Source: Corallococcus sp. | GTDB taxonomy: Bacteria; Bacillota; Clostridia; Christensenellales; CAG-314 | Assembly: GCA_023665205.1 (NCBI GenBank) | Contig: JAMPEJ010000007.1 | Location: forward strand, 1-58,836 | Direction: 5' to 3' | DNA: 58,836 nt | Shown here: positions 10,339-18,299 of the stretch, in pieces | Numbering within the stretch: the first letter of the stretch is position 1 | Layout: each line of letters starts with the position of its first letter | Notes under the pieces: generated by a model | What the model was told of the DNA's origin: nothing | Databases searched by the model: none | Seen by the model: the letters and a program-made list of their open reading frames with translations, nothing else | Position numbers and translations under genes: made by a program

Positions 10339-11487
10339 CTATTTGTTGTGTGGAGTTTCTGCGGAATTGCCGTTCAATTTTTTGATATAGCAACGGCGGC
10401 GCTTGTGACGCTCGCTTGTAAACATTTTCCACAAGTTATTGATGCGGTCGTTGTGCTCCAAAGTAAGATTTGTTTCCGCATAGCTGACTTTGGGACCCAA
10501 CGCGTTGCACAATTGCGCAAGAGCTGCGGTACTGATCGCCTTGTTTTTGTACTTATCCACCACGCCGATCACCGCCATATCGATAATTTCCGGTTTGCGT
10601 TTCACGCGCAAAATACGGCAAATACAAGGCAAAGTCAGATGTCCCTTGGACTTTTGCACCGCCTTTGCAATACCGGGGAAACACACTGCGAAAGCCACCA
10701 AATTTTCGTTCTCGTCCAATATTATGGATATAAAACGTAAATCGATAAGCAGTTTGAAATTGGACAACATATCGCGCTTGATACTTTCCGTAAAAGGCAC
10801 CGTGCCGTAAATAATATCGTAAGTTTCGTCCCAAACGTCAAAAATTTTGTTTACATACTTTTTCAAAAACTGTTTGGTATTTTTTGCCGTGCCGAAATGC
10901 AAATTGTATCGCTGCATCATATGGTTGCCCACGCGCTCTACGCGCGGATCCAATCCGTTTGGCGCGGACAATTTATGTTCCAACCAATCGACGTCCTTTA
11001 AGTAGCCGCAGTTTTCCACCAAGCGTTGATAGTAGGGATAGTTGTACCATTCCTCAAACGTAGACAACTGATCGAACCCGTCGATAAGCAATCCTTCACG
11101 TTCCAAATCGGAAAAACCCAAGGGACCCACTACTTCGTCCGCACCCTTTTGTTTTGCCCAGGTTTCCACGGCGTTAAACAAGGCGTTTGCAACTTCCTGA
11201 TCGTCCACCGAGTCGAAACGCGTAAAGCGCACGCGGTTTTGTCCCCATTTTTTGTTGGCGGCGTTTTGCAAAATACCCGATATACGCCCGACCATTTTGC
11301 CGTCTCGGTACGCGTTGAAATACACGGCCTCGGCTTGATCGTGATACATGTAGTCGCTGCGGAACATCTGTTTTTCGCTCGAATACAACGGCGGAACGAA
11401 ATACGGGTTGCCGTCATAAAGTTTCAAAGGAAAATCAATAAATTCCTTTTGCATTTTTTTGTTAGTTACTTGTTTGATTTCCAACAT
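10339..11487 (-). CDS. GNAT-like protein of about 380 residues, function unknown
   Basis: 382 residues. Two regions look like acyltransferase folds: an N-terminal part (MVGRISGILQNAANKKWGQNRVRFTRFDSVDD, WAKQKGADEVVGPLGFSDLEREGLLIDGF) and a C-terminal part (ENLVAFAVCFPGI, then AETNLTLEHNDRINNLWKMF). Similar long GNAT-type proteins are widespread in gut Clostridia and Bacteroidetes, but I know no substrate for them. The start at 11487 is supported by AGAGGA; an upstream ATG at 11589 would add 34 residues without a binding site. It is transcribed from its own promoter. Confidence 0.65.
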   Translation of the reverse strand: MLEIKQVTNKKMQKEFIDFPLKLYDGNPYFVPPLYSSEKQMFRSDYMYHDQAEAVYFNAYRDGKMVGRISGILQNAANKKWGQNRVRFTRFDSVDDQEVANALFNAVETWAKQKGADEVVGPLGFSDLEREGLLIDGFDQLSTFEEWYNYPYYQRLVENCGYLKDVDWLEHKLSAPNGLDPRVERVGNHMMQRYNLHFGTAKNTKQFLKKYVNKIFDVWDETYDIIYGTVPFTESIKRDMLSNFKLLIDLRFISIILDENENLVAFAVCFPGIAKAVQKSKGHLTLPCICRILRVKRKPEIIDMAVIGVVDKYKNKAISTAALAQLCNALGPKVSYAETNLTLEHNDRINNLWKMFTSERHKRRRCYIKKLNGNSAETPHNK

Positions 11488-11599
11488 ATTCTTCCTCTTA
11501 GGCGACTGCGCAAAGACCTTATAAGACCTATAAATACGCATTGTCGCAGTAGTATTTGCGAAGTTATCTGAAACAAACTTCACTTTCATTTTCCAAAAT

Positions 11600-11628
11600 A
11601 TTATACAGTATTAGACCCAAGTTGTAAA
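11600..11628 (-). promoter_or_regulatory. Promoter of the GNAT-like gene at 10339-11487
   Basis: Minus strand: TTTACA (11623-11628), 17 bases, TATAAT (11600-11605). The leader to the start codon is about 105 bases. Confidence 0.78.
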
Positions 11629-11721
11629 TAGATAGAGGGCAAAAATTATTTAACAAAAGTGAAATGTTTGCATTTTTTTGAATGCAAAACGCCGCACTAG
11701 TCCCTAATTTTCTGTTTTGCA

Positions 11722-11750
11722 TTGACTTTTGACAGCTTGACTGATAAAAT
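11722..11750 (+). promoter_or_regulatory. Promoter of plsX
   Basis: TTGACT (11722-11727), 17 bases, TAAAAT (11745-11750), giving a leader of about 80 bases. A second TTGACA starts inside the spacer but has no matching -10. Confidence 0.75.
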
Positions 11751-11836
11751 ATTCCGTAGACGGTTGCAAGCTGCAATTACAAAATAAAAAGCAAAACGGC
11801 CGGTAGCAACGTCTTATAAAACGCGAGGAAAAGTAT

Positions 11837-12865
11837 ATGATAAAGATTGTTGTAGACGCTTACGGCGGAGATAACAGCCCGCTTGCCAACGTACAAGGCG
11901 CGGTAAACGCCCTGAACGGAATTAAAGACCTGGAAATAGTGCTTGTGGGCAACCAACCGACGTTGGAGCAGCTGCTTGCAGAAGAAAGATACGACAAAAA
12001 ACGTTTGAGCATTTTGCATGCGCCGGACGTCATTTCCTGCAACGACAAACCTGTGGACGCCATCCGCACAAAAAAAGACAGCAGCATGGCAAAAAGTTTT
12101 GAACTGATGCGTAACGACCCCGACGCGCGCGCCATGGTAAGTCTGGGTTCGTCGGGAGCTTTACTTGCCGGCGCCACACTGAAAATCGGCCGTATACGCG
12201 GAATAAAAAGGCCTGCGTTTTGTCCCGTACTGCCCACAATGACGGGCGGTCTCGTAGCCATATGCGACAGCGGAGCCAACGTCGACTGCGAACCGACGCA
12301 TTTACAACAATTTGCGATCATGGGAAGTTTGTATATGCAAAAAGCCTACGGAGTAAAAAATCCGCGAGTAGCCCTTTTGAATATCGGCGTTGAGGAAGAA
12401 AAAGGCGACGCTCTGCGCAAGGAAGTTTATCCGCTGTTGGAATCGACTGAAAGCGTCAACTTTGTGGGCAATATGGAAAGCAGAAATTTGCTTTCCGGCG
12501 AATTTGACTTGATCGTTTGCGACGGATTTAGCGGCAACGTTCTGCTAAAGTCTACGGAGGGCGCGTGCACTCTTTTGATGAAACTTATCAAAAAGACGCT
12601 TATGGGCACTACGCGCTCAAAAATGGGTTTGCTGCTTGCAAAAAAACAACTTTACAAAGTAAAAGACCTTATGGACGTTGGCAACCACGGCGGCGCGGTG
12701 ATACTGGGTACCACCAAGACCGTAGTAAAGGGACACGGCAACGCAGAAGCGAACACTGTGTGCAACTGCATAAAGCAGGCGTACAATATGGAAACGCACG
12801 ATTTGTGCAAGGCAATAGGAGAGGAAGTAACGAAACTTGCCGAAACACAAAACGCACTCGATTAG
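11837..12865 (+). CDS. plsX: Phosphate acyltransferase PlsX
   Basis: Makes acyl-phosphate from acyl-ACP, the first step of phospholipid synthesis in PlsX/PlsY bacteria; peripheral membrane enzyme. 342 residues starting MIKIVVDAYGGDNSP (the family signature is DAMGGDxxP; here Tyr replaces Met), with SxGSSGALLAGA and FDLIVCDGFSGNVLLKSTEG as expected. GAGGAAAAG precedes the ATG. In many Firmicutes plsX sits with fapR, fabD, fabG and acpP; here it stands alone with its own promoter and terminator. Confidence 0.93.
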   Translation: MIKIVVDAYGGDNSPLANVQGAVNALNGIKDLEIVLVGNQPTLEQLLAEERYDKKRLSILHAPDVISCNDKPVDAIRTKKDSSMAKSFELMRNDPDARAMVSLGSSGALLAGATLKIGRIRGIKRPAFCPVLPTMTGGLVAICDSGANVDCEPTHLQQFAIMGSLYMQKAYGVKNPRVALLNIGVEEEKGDALRKEVYPLLESTESVNFVGNMESRNLLSGEFDLIVCDGFSGNVLLKSTEGACTLLMKLIKKTLMGTTRSKMGLLLAKKQLYKVKDLMDVGNHGGAVILGTTKTVVKGHGNAEANTVCNCIKQAYNMETHDLCKAIGEEVTKLAETQNALD

Positions 12866-12896
12866 CGCAACGACGAAAGACAAAAAATAACATCCG

Positions 12897-12925
12897 ACGG
12901 TATGCAAAACGCGTACCGTTTTTTA
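12897..12925 (+). terminator. Terminator of plsX
   Basis: ACGGTA/TACCGT stem followed by six T. Confidence 0.75.
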
Positions 12926-12931
12926 TTACGT

Positions 12932-12963
12932 AAAAAGGATTCGGCAAATTGCCGAATCCTTTA
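12932..12963. terminator. Terminator of recX (bidirectional)
   Basis: Stem AAGGATTCGGCA/TGCCGAATCCTT with a three-base loop; five A on the left act as the T-run for the minus-strand recX. Confidence 0.88.
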
Positions 12964-13034
12964 ATCAAAGTCAAATAACGTTACGGTAATCAAATTTATC
13001 CGATTCGTTATTACGAGACATTTCATTTGCGAAC

Positions 13035-13664
13035 TTAATCGAAGAAATCGGCGGAATCCGATTTGTATAAGCGCACCACTCCGTTGACCGTATCGAAGTC
13101 GTAACCGCGCGAAAGTAAATAACGTTGCAACTTTTGCAAAGTTTTTACATCGTTCGGTTTGTTTCTCATATACTTTTGCGCAAGCGACGCGGCGCCGTTT
13201 TTAGCAACCTCTTGCGGGATAGACGAAAACTCTTCCGCCTGTTCGCGCGCAATACCTTTTTGCAACAGTTCTTGCCGTAAACGACGACTGCCCTTGGTTT
13301 TGCCGTTTTGCTCTACGTACACCCTGGCGTATGTTTGGTCGTCCACGTACTTGTAGTCTACAAGTTTGTCCACCACATAGCGCACCACCGCCGGAGCGTA
13401 GCCCTTTTTATACAAATAGTCGCAAATTTGTTTTTGCGTCTTCATACTGCGAGAGAGGTAATCCATCGCTTTTTCGAAGGCAACGCTTTTTTCGCTGTCG
13501 AAAATGGCTTCCTGTAATTTCTGTTCGGATACTTCCTGCCCGATTTTTAGTCCCAACTTCATTACCGTCAGCATTTCCACGCCGAAAGCAAACTCGCCGT
13601 CAATATACAAATTGGCGCGGGCTTTGTTGGATTTTTGTATTTGCATATCCGTTATCTTGGGCAT
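13035..13664 (-). CDS. recX: Regulatory protein RecX
   Basis: Modulator of RecA filaments, 209 residues. It opens with a beta-strand module (ITDMQIQKSNKARANLYIDGEFAFGV) and then has the repeated three-helix units of the family: KAMDYLSRSMKTQKQICDYLYKKGY, VDDQTYARVYVEQNGKTKGSRRLRQELLQKGI and VKTLQKLQRYLLSRGYDFDTV. The start at 13664 is chosen because GGAG lies nine bases upstream; a longer frame from 13709 lacks one. It is monocistronic with its own terminator. No recA is in the window. Confidence 0.9.
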   Translation of the reverse strand: MPKITDMQIQKSNKARANLYIDGEFAFGVEMLTVMKLGLKIGQEVSEQKLQEAIFDSEKSVAFEKAMDYLSRSMKTQKQICDYLYKKGYAPAVVRYVVDKLVDYKYVDDQTYARVYVEQNGKTKGSRRLRQELLQKGIAREQAEEFSSIPQEVAKNGAASLAQKYMRNKPNDVKTLQKLQRYLLSRGYDFDTVNGVVRLYKSDSADFFD

Positions 13665-13821
13665 AGAAGTATTCTCCGAAATCCGCGCTAACAAAAAAAC
13701 TACGCGCATTTCCGGTACATTGTATCACTTATTAATAAAAATTACAACAAAGAAAAACTCAACTTGAAACAGAACTTTTACAGACAGAAAAAAATTTACT
13801 CTACCGTCGACAAAATACGCG

Positions 13822-14205
13822 TTATCCGTTGCGCAAGTTATTGTATCTTTCCACCGCTGCGCGGTACTTGGCGGCAAGTTTGGAAATATACGCCTGCCTC
13901 TCTTTAGGCGAAAGCGTATCCATATACGTTTGATCTGCAAGACGCATAATCGGGTTACTGACGACTTCGCTGCCGGACAAAATGAGAGTGACCTTGGCAA
14001 AAAATTCCTCGTCCTCGCAAAAACCGTCGTAATTGTAAATTTGCTTTTGCAGTTTTTGCCGTTGCTCTCTGCTGACCTGACGTTCGTTCAGCCCGAGGGT
14101 TGCCGCGACTTCCTTTTCGTGTTGTAGATCCTGCTTGGCGTTTTCCCAAAAACCGTTCTTCATACGGTCTTTGGCGCGTTTGGCGTATTCTTTGAAAGTG
14201 CTCAT
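13822..14205 (-). CDS. Hypothetical protein, 127 residues, downstream of rpsU
   Basis: A soluble, charged and mainly helical protein: MSTFKEYAKRAKDRMKNGFWENAKQD, then NERQVSREQRQKLQKQIYNYDGF. No signal peptide, membrane segment or catalytic motif. AGGGGG precedes the ATG at 14205; the frame could extend to 14307 but would cross the rpsU terminator. In Firmicutes yqeY often follows rpsU, but this sequence does not resemble YqeY. I do not recognise the family. Confidence 0.7.
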   Translation of the reverse strand: MSTFKEYAKRAKDRMKNGFWENAKQDLQHEKEVAATLGLNERQVSREQRQKLQKQIYNYDGFCEDEEFFAKVTLILSGSEVVSNPIMRLADQTYMDTLSPKERQAYISKLAAKYRAAVERYNNLRNG

Positions 14206-14277
14206 GCTTTTACCCCCTTGCCCTTGCAAAATAGTACCTATTAAACGGAAATTTGACGAAAATCCCCGATAAAACAC

Positions 14278-14310
14278 AAAATGCTTACCGAGTAATTCGG
14301 TAAGCATTTT
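14278..14310. terminator. Terminator after rpsU
   Basis: 13-bp perfect stem AAATGCTTACCGA/TCGGTAAGCATTT with loop GTAAT. T-rich on both sides. Confidence 0.88.
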
Positions 14311-14324
14311 CTTTTGTATCGATA

Positions 14325-14501
14325 TTACATTTTGCTGCGCTTTCTCGCGGCTTCCGCCTTCTTTTTGCGACGGACACTAGGTTTTTCGTATTGCTCCTTC
14401 TTGCGAAGTTCGCCTATGATACCGTCACGGGAGCAACGTCTTTTGAAACGGCGCAATGCGCTATCCAACGTTTCGTTTTCGCCCACTTTTATAGTTGCCA
14501 T
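14325..14501 (-). CDS. rpsU: Small ribosomal subunit protein bS21
   Basis: A 58-residue gene. The translation [19 protein letters not shown] continues into [20 protein letters not shown] and a Lys/Arg-rich tail ending ARKRSKM, which is unmistakable bS21. AAAGGGGG lies eight bases before the ATG. It probably ends the padR-prmA-mtaB-HIT-ECF transcription unit, as rpsU often follows prmA and mtaB in Firmicutes. Confidence 0.97.
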   Translation of the reverse strand: MATIKVGENETLDSALRRFKRRCSRDGIIGELRKKEQYEKPSVRRKKKAEAARKRSKM

Positions 14502-14577
14502 TTTTTTCGCCCCCTTTCCCGTACCTCAGGTTAGTTTTATGCTGTATTATTATGCCACACTAAGCAAACAATGTCAA

Positions 14578-15090
14578 TTATTTACGCTTACATTTACAAC
14601 TAAATTTTACGTTGTTTACGCACCACTGTTTTTTTGTCGCATACGCGACGGGCAAAGCCGTGACGGCGCAAACCGCTCCTTGTATCAGATTGAACGGAAT
14701 ATTGGTTGCCGAAACCGTCCAACCGTACAGCGCCGCTTCGTAAGCAAAATACCCTAGCGTCATAAAAACCGTCGCCGCAACGGCGCCGACGACGTTGAGC
14801 CAATTTTTGCGCTTGCTGAAACACAGCGAAAACAACAACGCCATCACGCTTTTGACAACGAGAGTTACCGGCGCATACAAAACGAATCCGTTTACTACGT
14901 CCGCCAATGCGCTGCCGACTCCCGCCGCGACAACGGCAAACGGTATAGGCAGATAGACGCAAGCAAGAAAAATAAACGCGTCGCCCAAATGCACGTATCC
15001 CGTTACGGCAAGAGGTATTTTTACAAAAGCGGTAGTTACGAAAATCATTGCCGCTATCAATGCAGATAATACTAAATTTTTGGTTTTCAT
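14578..15090 (-). CDS. ECF transporter S component
   Basis: Substrate-binding membrane subunit of an energy-coupling-factor vitamin transporter, 170 residues, about six hydrophobic helices. The segment GYVHLGDAFIFLACVYLP is the hallmark of the ECF S (YIHLGD) group, and the early ALIAAM motif matches the surface that contacts EcfT. The start at 15090 gives MKTKNLVLSALIAAMIF; it lies 14 bases after the HIT stop, so coupled translation is likely. No EcfA/EcfT genes are nearby, so it would use a shared module. The substrate is unknown; no riboswitch is seen. Confidence 0.8.
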   Translation of the reverse strand: MKTKNLVLSALIAAMIFVTTAFVKIPLAVTGYVHLGDAFIFLACVYLPIPFAVVAAGVGSALADVVNGFVLYAPVTLVVKSVMALLFSLCFSKRKNWLNVVGAVAATVFMTLGYFAYEAALYGWTVSATNIPFNLIQGAVCAVTALPVAYATKKQWCVNNVKFSCKCKRK

Positions 15091-15103
15091 AAAAATAAAT
15101 GCG

Positions 15104-15508
15104 TCAGTCAAACGCCAATTTTTTGCAGATCTCTTCCAAATTCAAATCCAACTTATCATCAAACGGCCAAGCGTTTACGCCGTCGCCGTTTTTGCGCGGA
15201 ATAACGTGGAAATGCAGGTGAAAAACGGATTGCTGCGCAGCCGCTCCGCTGGCGTTGAGAATATTGACGCCGTCAAATCCGCAGTCGTCCACAAAGTGGC
15301 GGGCGATTTTTTGCACTGCCGGCAAAATATGCGCCAGAGAAACCGAGTCGCAATCCAATACGTTTTCGCAATGCTTTTTCGGCACGACGAGAGTATGTCC
15401 GTATGCGTCGCAGGCAATATCCAAAAACGCATAAACGTAGTCGTCCTCGTAAATTTTGTAAGAAGGGATTTCGCCTTTAATTATTTTACAAAAAATGCAA
15501 TCGCTCAT
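15104..15508 (-). CDS. HIT-family nucleotide hydrolase/transferase (HinT-like)
   Basis: Histidine-triad protein, 134 residues, probably hydrolysing AMP-linked compounds. It starts MSDCIFCKIIKGEIPS, has GHTLVVPKKH, and carries the triad HLHFH with H97, H99 and H101. The CxxC near the N terminus may bind zinc, as in some family members. Its ATG overlaps the mtaB stop (ATGA). Confidence 0.92.
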   Translation of the reverse strand: MSDCIFCKIIKGEIPSYKIYEDDYVYAFLDIACDAYGHTLVVPKKHCENVLDCDSVSLAHILPAVQKIARHFVDDCGFDGVNILNASGAAAQQSVFHLHFHVIPRKNGDGVNAWPFDDKLDLNLEEICKKLAFD

Positions 15509-16740
15509 ACCTTTTCTCCTTTGACTCCGTCCAAAAACGCGTCGCCTATTTTAACGTCGACTACGCTGCCGACGGCAGTCTCCTGTTGCCAATACACGCG
15601 CAAATATTCCTTAGTGTACCCTTCGTAATACCCCGCTCGTTTTCGTTCGCACAAAACTTCTTGCACCGTTCCGCAAAAACTTGCGGCAAAAGCGGATTTC
15701 AATTTCCCTTTGATTTTTGCCAATTCTTCCGTGCGCCGCGTTTTGACTAAGGCGTCCACGTCCTGCCAAGCGTAAGCTGCGGTACCCTCTCTGGGAGAAT
15801 AAGGAAACACGTGAATATCTGAGAATCCGACCTTTTTTACAAAATTGCAAGTTTCTTCAAACTCCTCGTCCGTCTCGCCGCAGAAGCCTACGATAACGTC
15901 TGTAGTAATTGCCGCATTCGGAAACGTTTTGCGTATTTTTTGCACGGCGTAAAAGTATTGATCGGTGGAATACTTGCGGTTCATTCGCAAAAGAACCGAG
16001 TCGCTGCCGCTTTGTAAAGACAGGTGAAAATGCGGGCAAAAATTTGTTTTGAACAACGCGTCGAGTAATTCGTCCGTTACGACGCTCGCTTCTAAACTGC
16101 CAAGACGGATCCGCGTGTTTATACCGCGAAGTTCCGCAATCAGTTGCGGCAAACTTTCGCCGGTGTCCCGACCGAACTGAGAAATATCTATTCCTATCAA
16201 CACCGTTTCGGCAGAACGCGCCGCCTTTACTTCCGCAACTATATCTGCAATTTTGCGACTGCGGCTACGTCCGCGCAAATACGGCACTATACAGTAACTG
16301 CAAAAATTATTGCAGCCGTCTTGAATTTTAACAAAAGCACGCGTGCGCTCCTGCGCGGCAAAAACTTCGTTTTGAATGACCGACGGAATTTGCTCCACGT
16401 AAACGCCTGTGCGTTCTATCTCCCGAACTATCAAAGTTTTGTTTGCAACGCCCTTGATAAAAGTTACGTTTGGCACGCCGAGGAACTGCGCGCTGTTTTT
16501 TTGCGAAGCGCAACCGACCACTACTATGCGACAATCGGGATTTAATTTGCGGGCGCGGGCTACGAGTTGACGGGACTTTTTTTCCGCCTCCTTGGTTATG
16601 GCGCAGGTATTGAGAACAAACACGTCCGCGCATTTAAGCCCCAAAAACGCCGCATGCCCCGCCTTTTGCAGCGCCGCGACTATTTGTCCGCTTTCGTATA
16701 AATTGGTTTTACAACCCAACGTAAAGACCGATACAGTCAT
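15505..16740 (-). CDS. mtaB: tRNA (t6A37) methylthiotransferase MtaB
   Basis: Radical SAM enzyme that converts t6A to ms2t6A at position 37 of tRNAs reading ANN codons. 411 residues. The N-terminal UPF0004 domain holds three cluster cysteines (C10, C46, C77); the radical SAM motif CNNFCSYC is at 143-150; a TRAM-like region is at the C terminus. The motif TLGCKTNLYES separates it from MiaB. The start at 16740 is 24 bases after the prmA stop with a weak GGAAA site. In many Firmicutes rsmE sits between prmA and mtaB; it is absent here. Confidence 0.92.
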   Translation of the reverse strand: MTVSVFTLGCKTNLYESGQIVAALQKAGHAAFLGLKCADVFVLNTCAITKEAEKKSRQLVARARKLNPDCRIVVVGCASQKNSAQFLGVPNVTFIKGVANKTLIVREIERTGVYVEQIPSVIQNEVFAAQERTRAFVKIQDGCNNFCSYCIVPYLRGRSRSRKIADIVAEVKAARSAETVLIGIDISQFGRDTGESLPQLIAELRGINTRIRLGSLEASVVTDELLDALFKTNFCPHFHLSLQSGSDSVLLRMNRKYSTDQYFYAVQKIRKTFPNAAITTDVIVGFCGETDEEFEETCNFVKKVGFSDIHVFPYSPREGTAAYAWQDVDALVKTRRTEELAKIKGKLKSAFAASFCGTVQEVLCERKRAGYYEGYTKEYLRVYWQQETAVGSVVDVKIGDAFLDGVKGEKV

Positions 16741-16763
16741 ATTTTTTTCCGTAAGTTGACGCG

Positions 16764-17666
16764 TTACGCTTTGAGCAAAAGCGCGCGCCATTCGCCTTTT
16801 TTCAGCGTTTTGCAAATTGTAAATTTTTGCGAATAAAGTTTCTCAACGTCACTCAACTTGGTATCTAATATACCGGACATCACGATAACCGATCCTGTGT
16901 CAACGACCTTCGACAAGTCGTCGTACAACAACGCCAAGATATCCGCCGTAAGGTTGGCGAACACAAAATCGAACGTTCCGTCCGTCTGTTCGGTCAGGTT
17001 GCCCGTCTTGATTGCGCAGCGGTTTTGCAATGAATTTATTTGAGCGTTGTGCAATGCAACCGCAGTCGCTTGTTCGTCTATATCCACCAGTTCTGCAAAG
17101 TCCGCGCCCAATTTGAGCGCCGACAATCCCAATATTCCACTACCGCAGCCTACGTCCAAAACGCGCGCACCGGCAAGACGAAGCCCTTCTAACAGCTGCA
17201 AACACATAGAAGTAGTTTCGTGCTGACCCGTCCCGAAAGCAACGCCGGTATTGAGCAACAATACTTCTTTACCGTCCGCATACACCGGCGTTTGCCACTC
17301 CGGACAAAGTACGAGTTTTTCCGTTTCTATCGGGCGAAAAGTCTGCTGCCAAGTTTGGACCCAAGCGTCGCCCTCCACTTCGTTTACTTCCGTCCTTAGA
17401 CTGCCTGCGTCGACAAGCGTTGAAAAACTTCCGCTTAAAAAAGCGAGAACACCTTCAGTGTCCTCTAAATTACAATATCCTTTAACTTTTACTTCGCTGC
17501 AATACGCGCTGTCCGCAGCCGCATCCTTGTAGTCCCACGAGGGATTTTGATACAAATCTTTGGGATCGTAGATGCTTACGCCGTCCATACAAACTTCCTG
17601 TAAAAAGTAAGCTACGAGTTCGGCGCTTTGGCTGTTGGTAAAAACCGTTATTTCCGAATACTTCAT
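16764..17666 (-). CDS. prmA: Ribosomal protein L11 methyltransferase PrmA
   Basis: SAM-dependent enzyme that trimethylates L11. 300 residues: an N-terminal substrate-recognition domain and a Rossmann methyltransferase domain with VLDVGCGSGILGLSALKLG, preceded by GTGQHETTSMCL and followed by FDFVFANLTADIL, all typical. The start at 17666 is used because AAGG precedes it; TTG further up would overlap padR. It follows padR by seven bases. L11 itself (rplK) is 16 kb away. Confidence 0.94.
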   Translation of the reverse strand: MKYSEITVFTNSQSAELVAYFLQEVCMDGVSIYDPKDLYQNPSWDYKDAAADSAYCSEVKVKGYCNLEDTEGVLAFLSGSFSTLVDAGSLRTEVNEVEGDAWVQTWQQTFRPIETEKLVLCPEWQTPVYADGKEVLLLNTGVAFGTGQHETTSMCLQLLEGLRLAGARVLDVGCGSGILGLSALKLGADFAELVDIDEQATAVALHNAQINSLQNRCAIKTGNLTEQTDGTFDFVFANLTADILALLYDDLSKVVDTGSVIVMSGILDTKLSDVEKLYSQKFTICKTLKKGEWRALLLKA

Positions 17667-17673
17667 ACTTGCC

Positions 17674-17997
17674 TTATTCAATCAAAAAGTCGATAAGTTT
17701 TTTGGCGTTCTGCCATTCCTTTTTGTTAAGTTCGTAGAGAGCTATACCTTTTTCCGTTATCGTATAATACTTACGCGTAGCGCCGACGTTTTCGCCCCAA
17801 AAACCTTTGATACACTCCATATCCTCCAACCGGTGATAAGCGGAATACAAACTCTGCTCGTTGGGAATGTACAGGTTGTTTGTTTTTTGCGAAATAAACC
17901 TGCGAATCTCGTTACCGTATTTAGTGCCCGACATCAATGCCGACAGCACAAACGTGTCGATGTGACCTCGAAGGAGGTCACTGGAAATTACTTTCAT
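17674..17997 (-). CDS. PadR-family transcriptional regulator
   Basis: 107-residue winged-helix protein: MKVISSDLLRGHIDTFVLSALMSGTKYGNEIRRFI, then LYSAYHRLEDMECIKGFWGE, then RKYYTITEKGIALYEL, all family hallmarks. GGAG lies before the ATG. It heads the operon with prmA, mtaB, HIT and an ECF S gene; an odd partner for translation genes, so it may respond to a ligand of the ECF transporter or simply be co-transcribed. The ligand is unknown. Confidence 0.88.
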   Translation of the reverse strand: MKVISSDLLRGHIDTFVLSALMSGTKYGNEIRRFISQKTNNLYIPNEQSLYSAYHRLEDMECIKGFWGENVGATRKYYTITEKGIALYELNKKEWQNAKKLIDFLIE

Positions 17998-18027
17998 CTT
18001 TAGCTCTCCGTACTATGTCTAACATAT

Positions 18028-18056
18028 AAATTACCACAGAAAGCGCTATTTGTAAA
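18028..18056 (-). promoter_or_regulatory. Candidate promoter of the padR-prmA-mtaB operon
   Basis: Minus strand: TTTACA (18051-18056), 17 bases, TAATTT (18028-18033). Confidence 0.5.
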
Positions 18057-18201
18057 GTGCAACAAGGCAAAATTTCAAAAAATTATTTACCCGAAAATTT
18101 TTTGCATTTATGAAACTCTGTGAAACGATACTCGACGGCAAAATACGGAATATTTTGTGGCTAAATAACGTTTACAACACGAAATATTGTGTGATAAACA
18201 A

Positions 18202-18240
18202 AAAATAACGAACCTGCCGTACAAATCGACAGGTTCGAAT
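18202..18240 (-). terminator. Terminator of the MsmK-like ATPase gene
   Basis: CGAACCTG/CAGGTTCG stem, then TTATTTTTTG on the minus strand. Confidence 0.8.
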
Positions 18241-18299
18241 ATTCAGTTTGATATGCGTCGCAAAAAATACGTCAAATTGCTTGGCTATATTTACAAAAA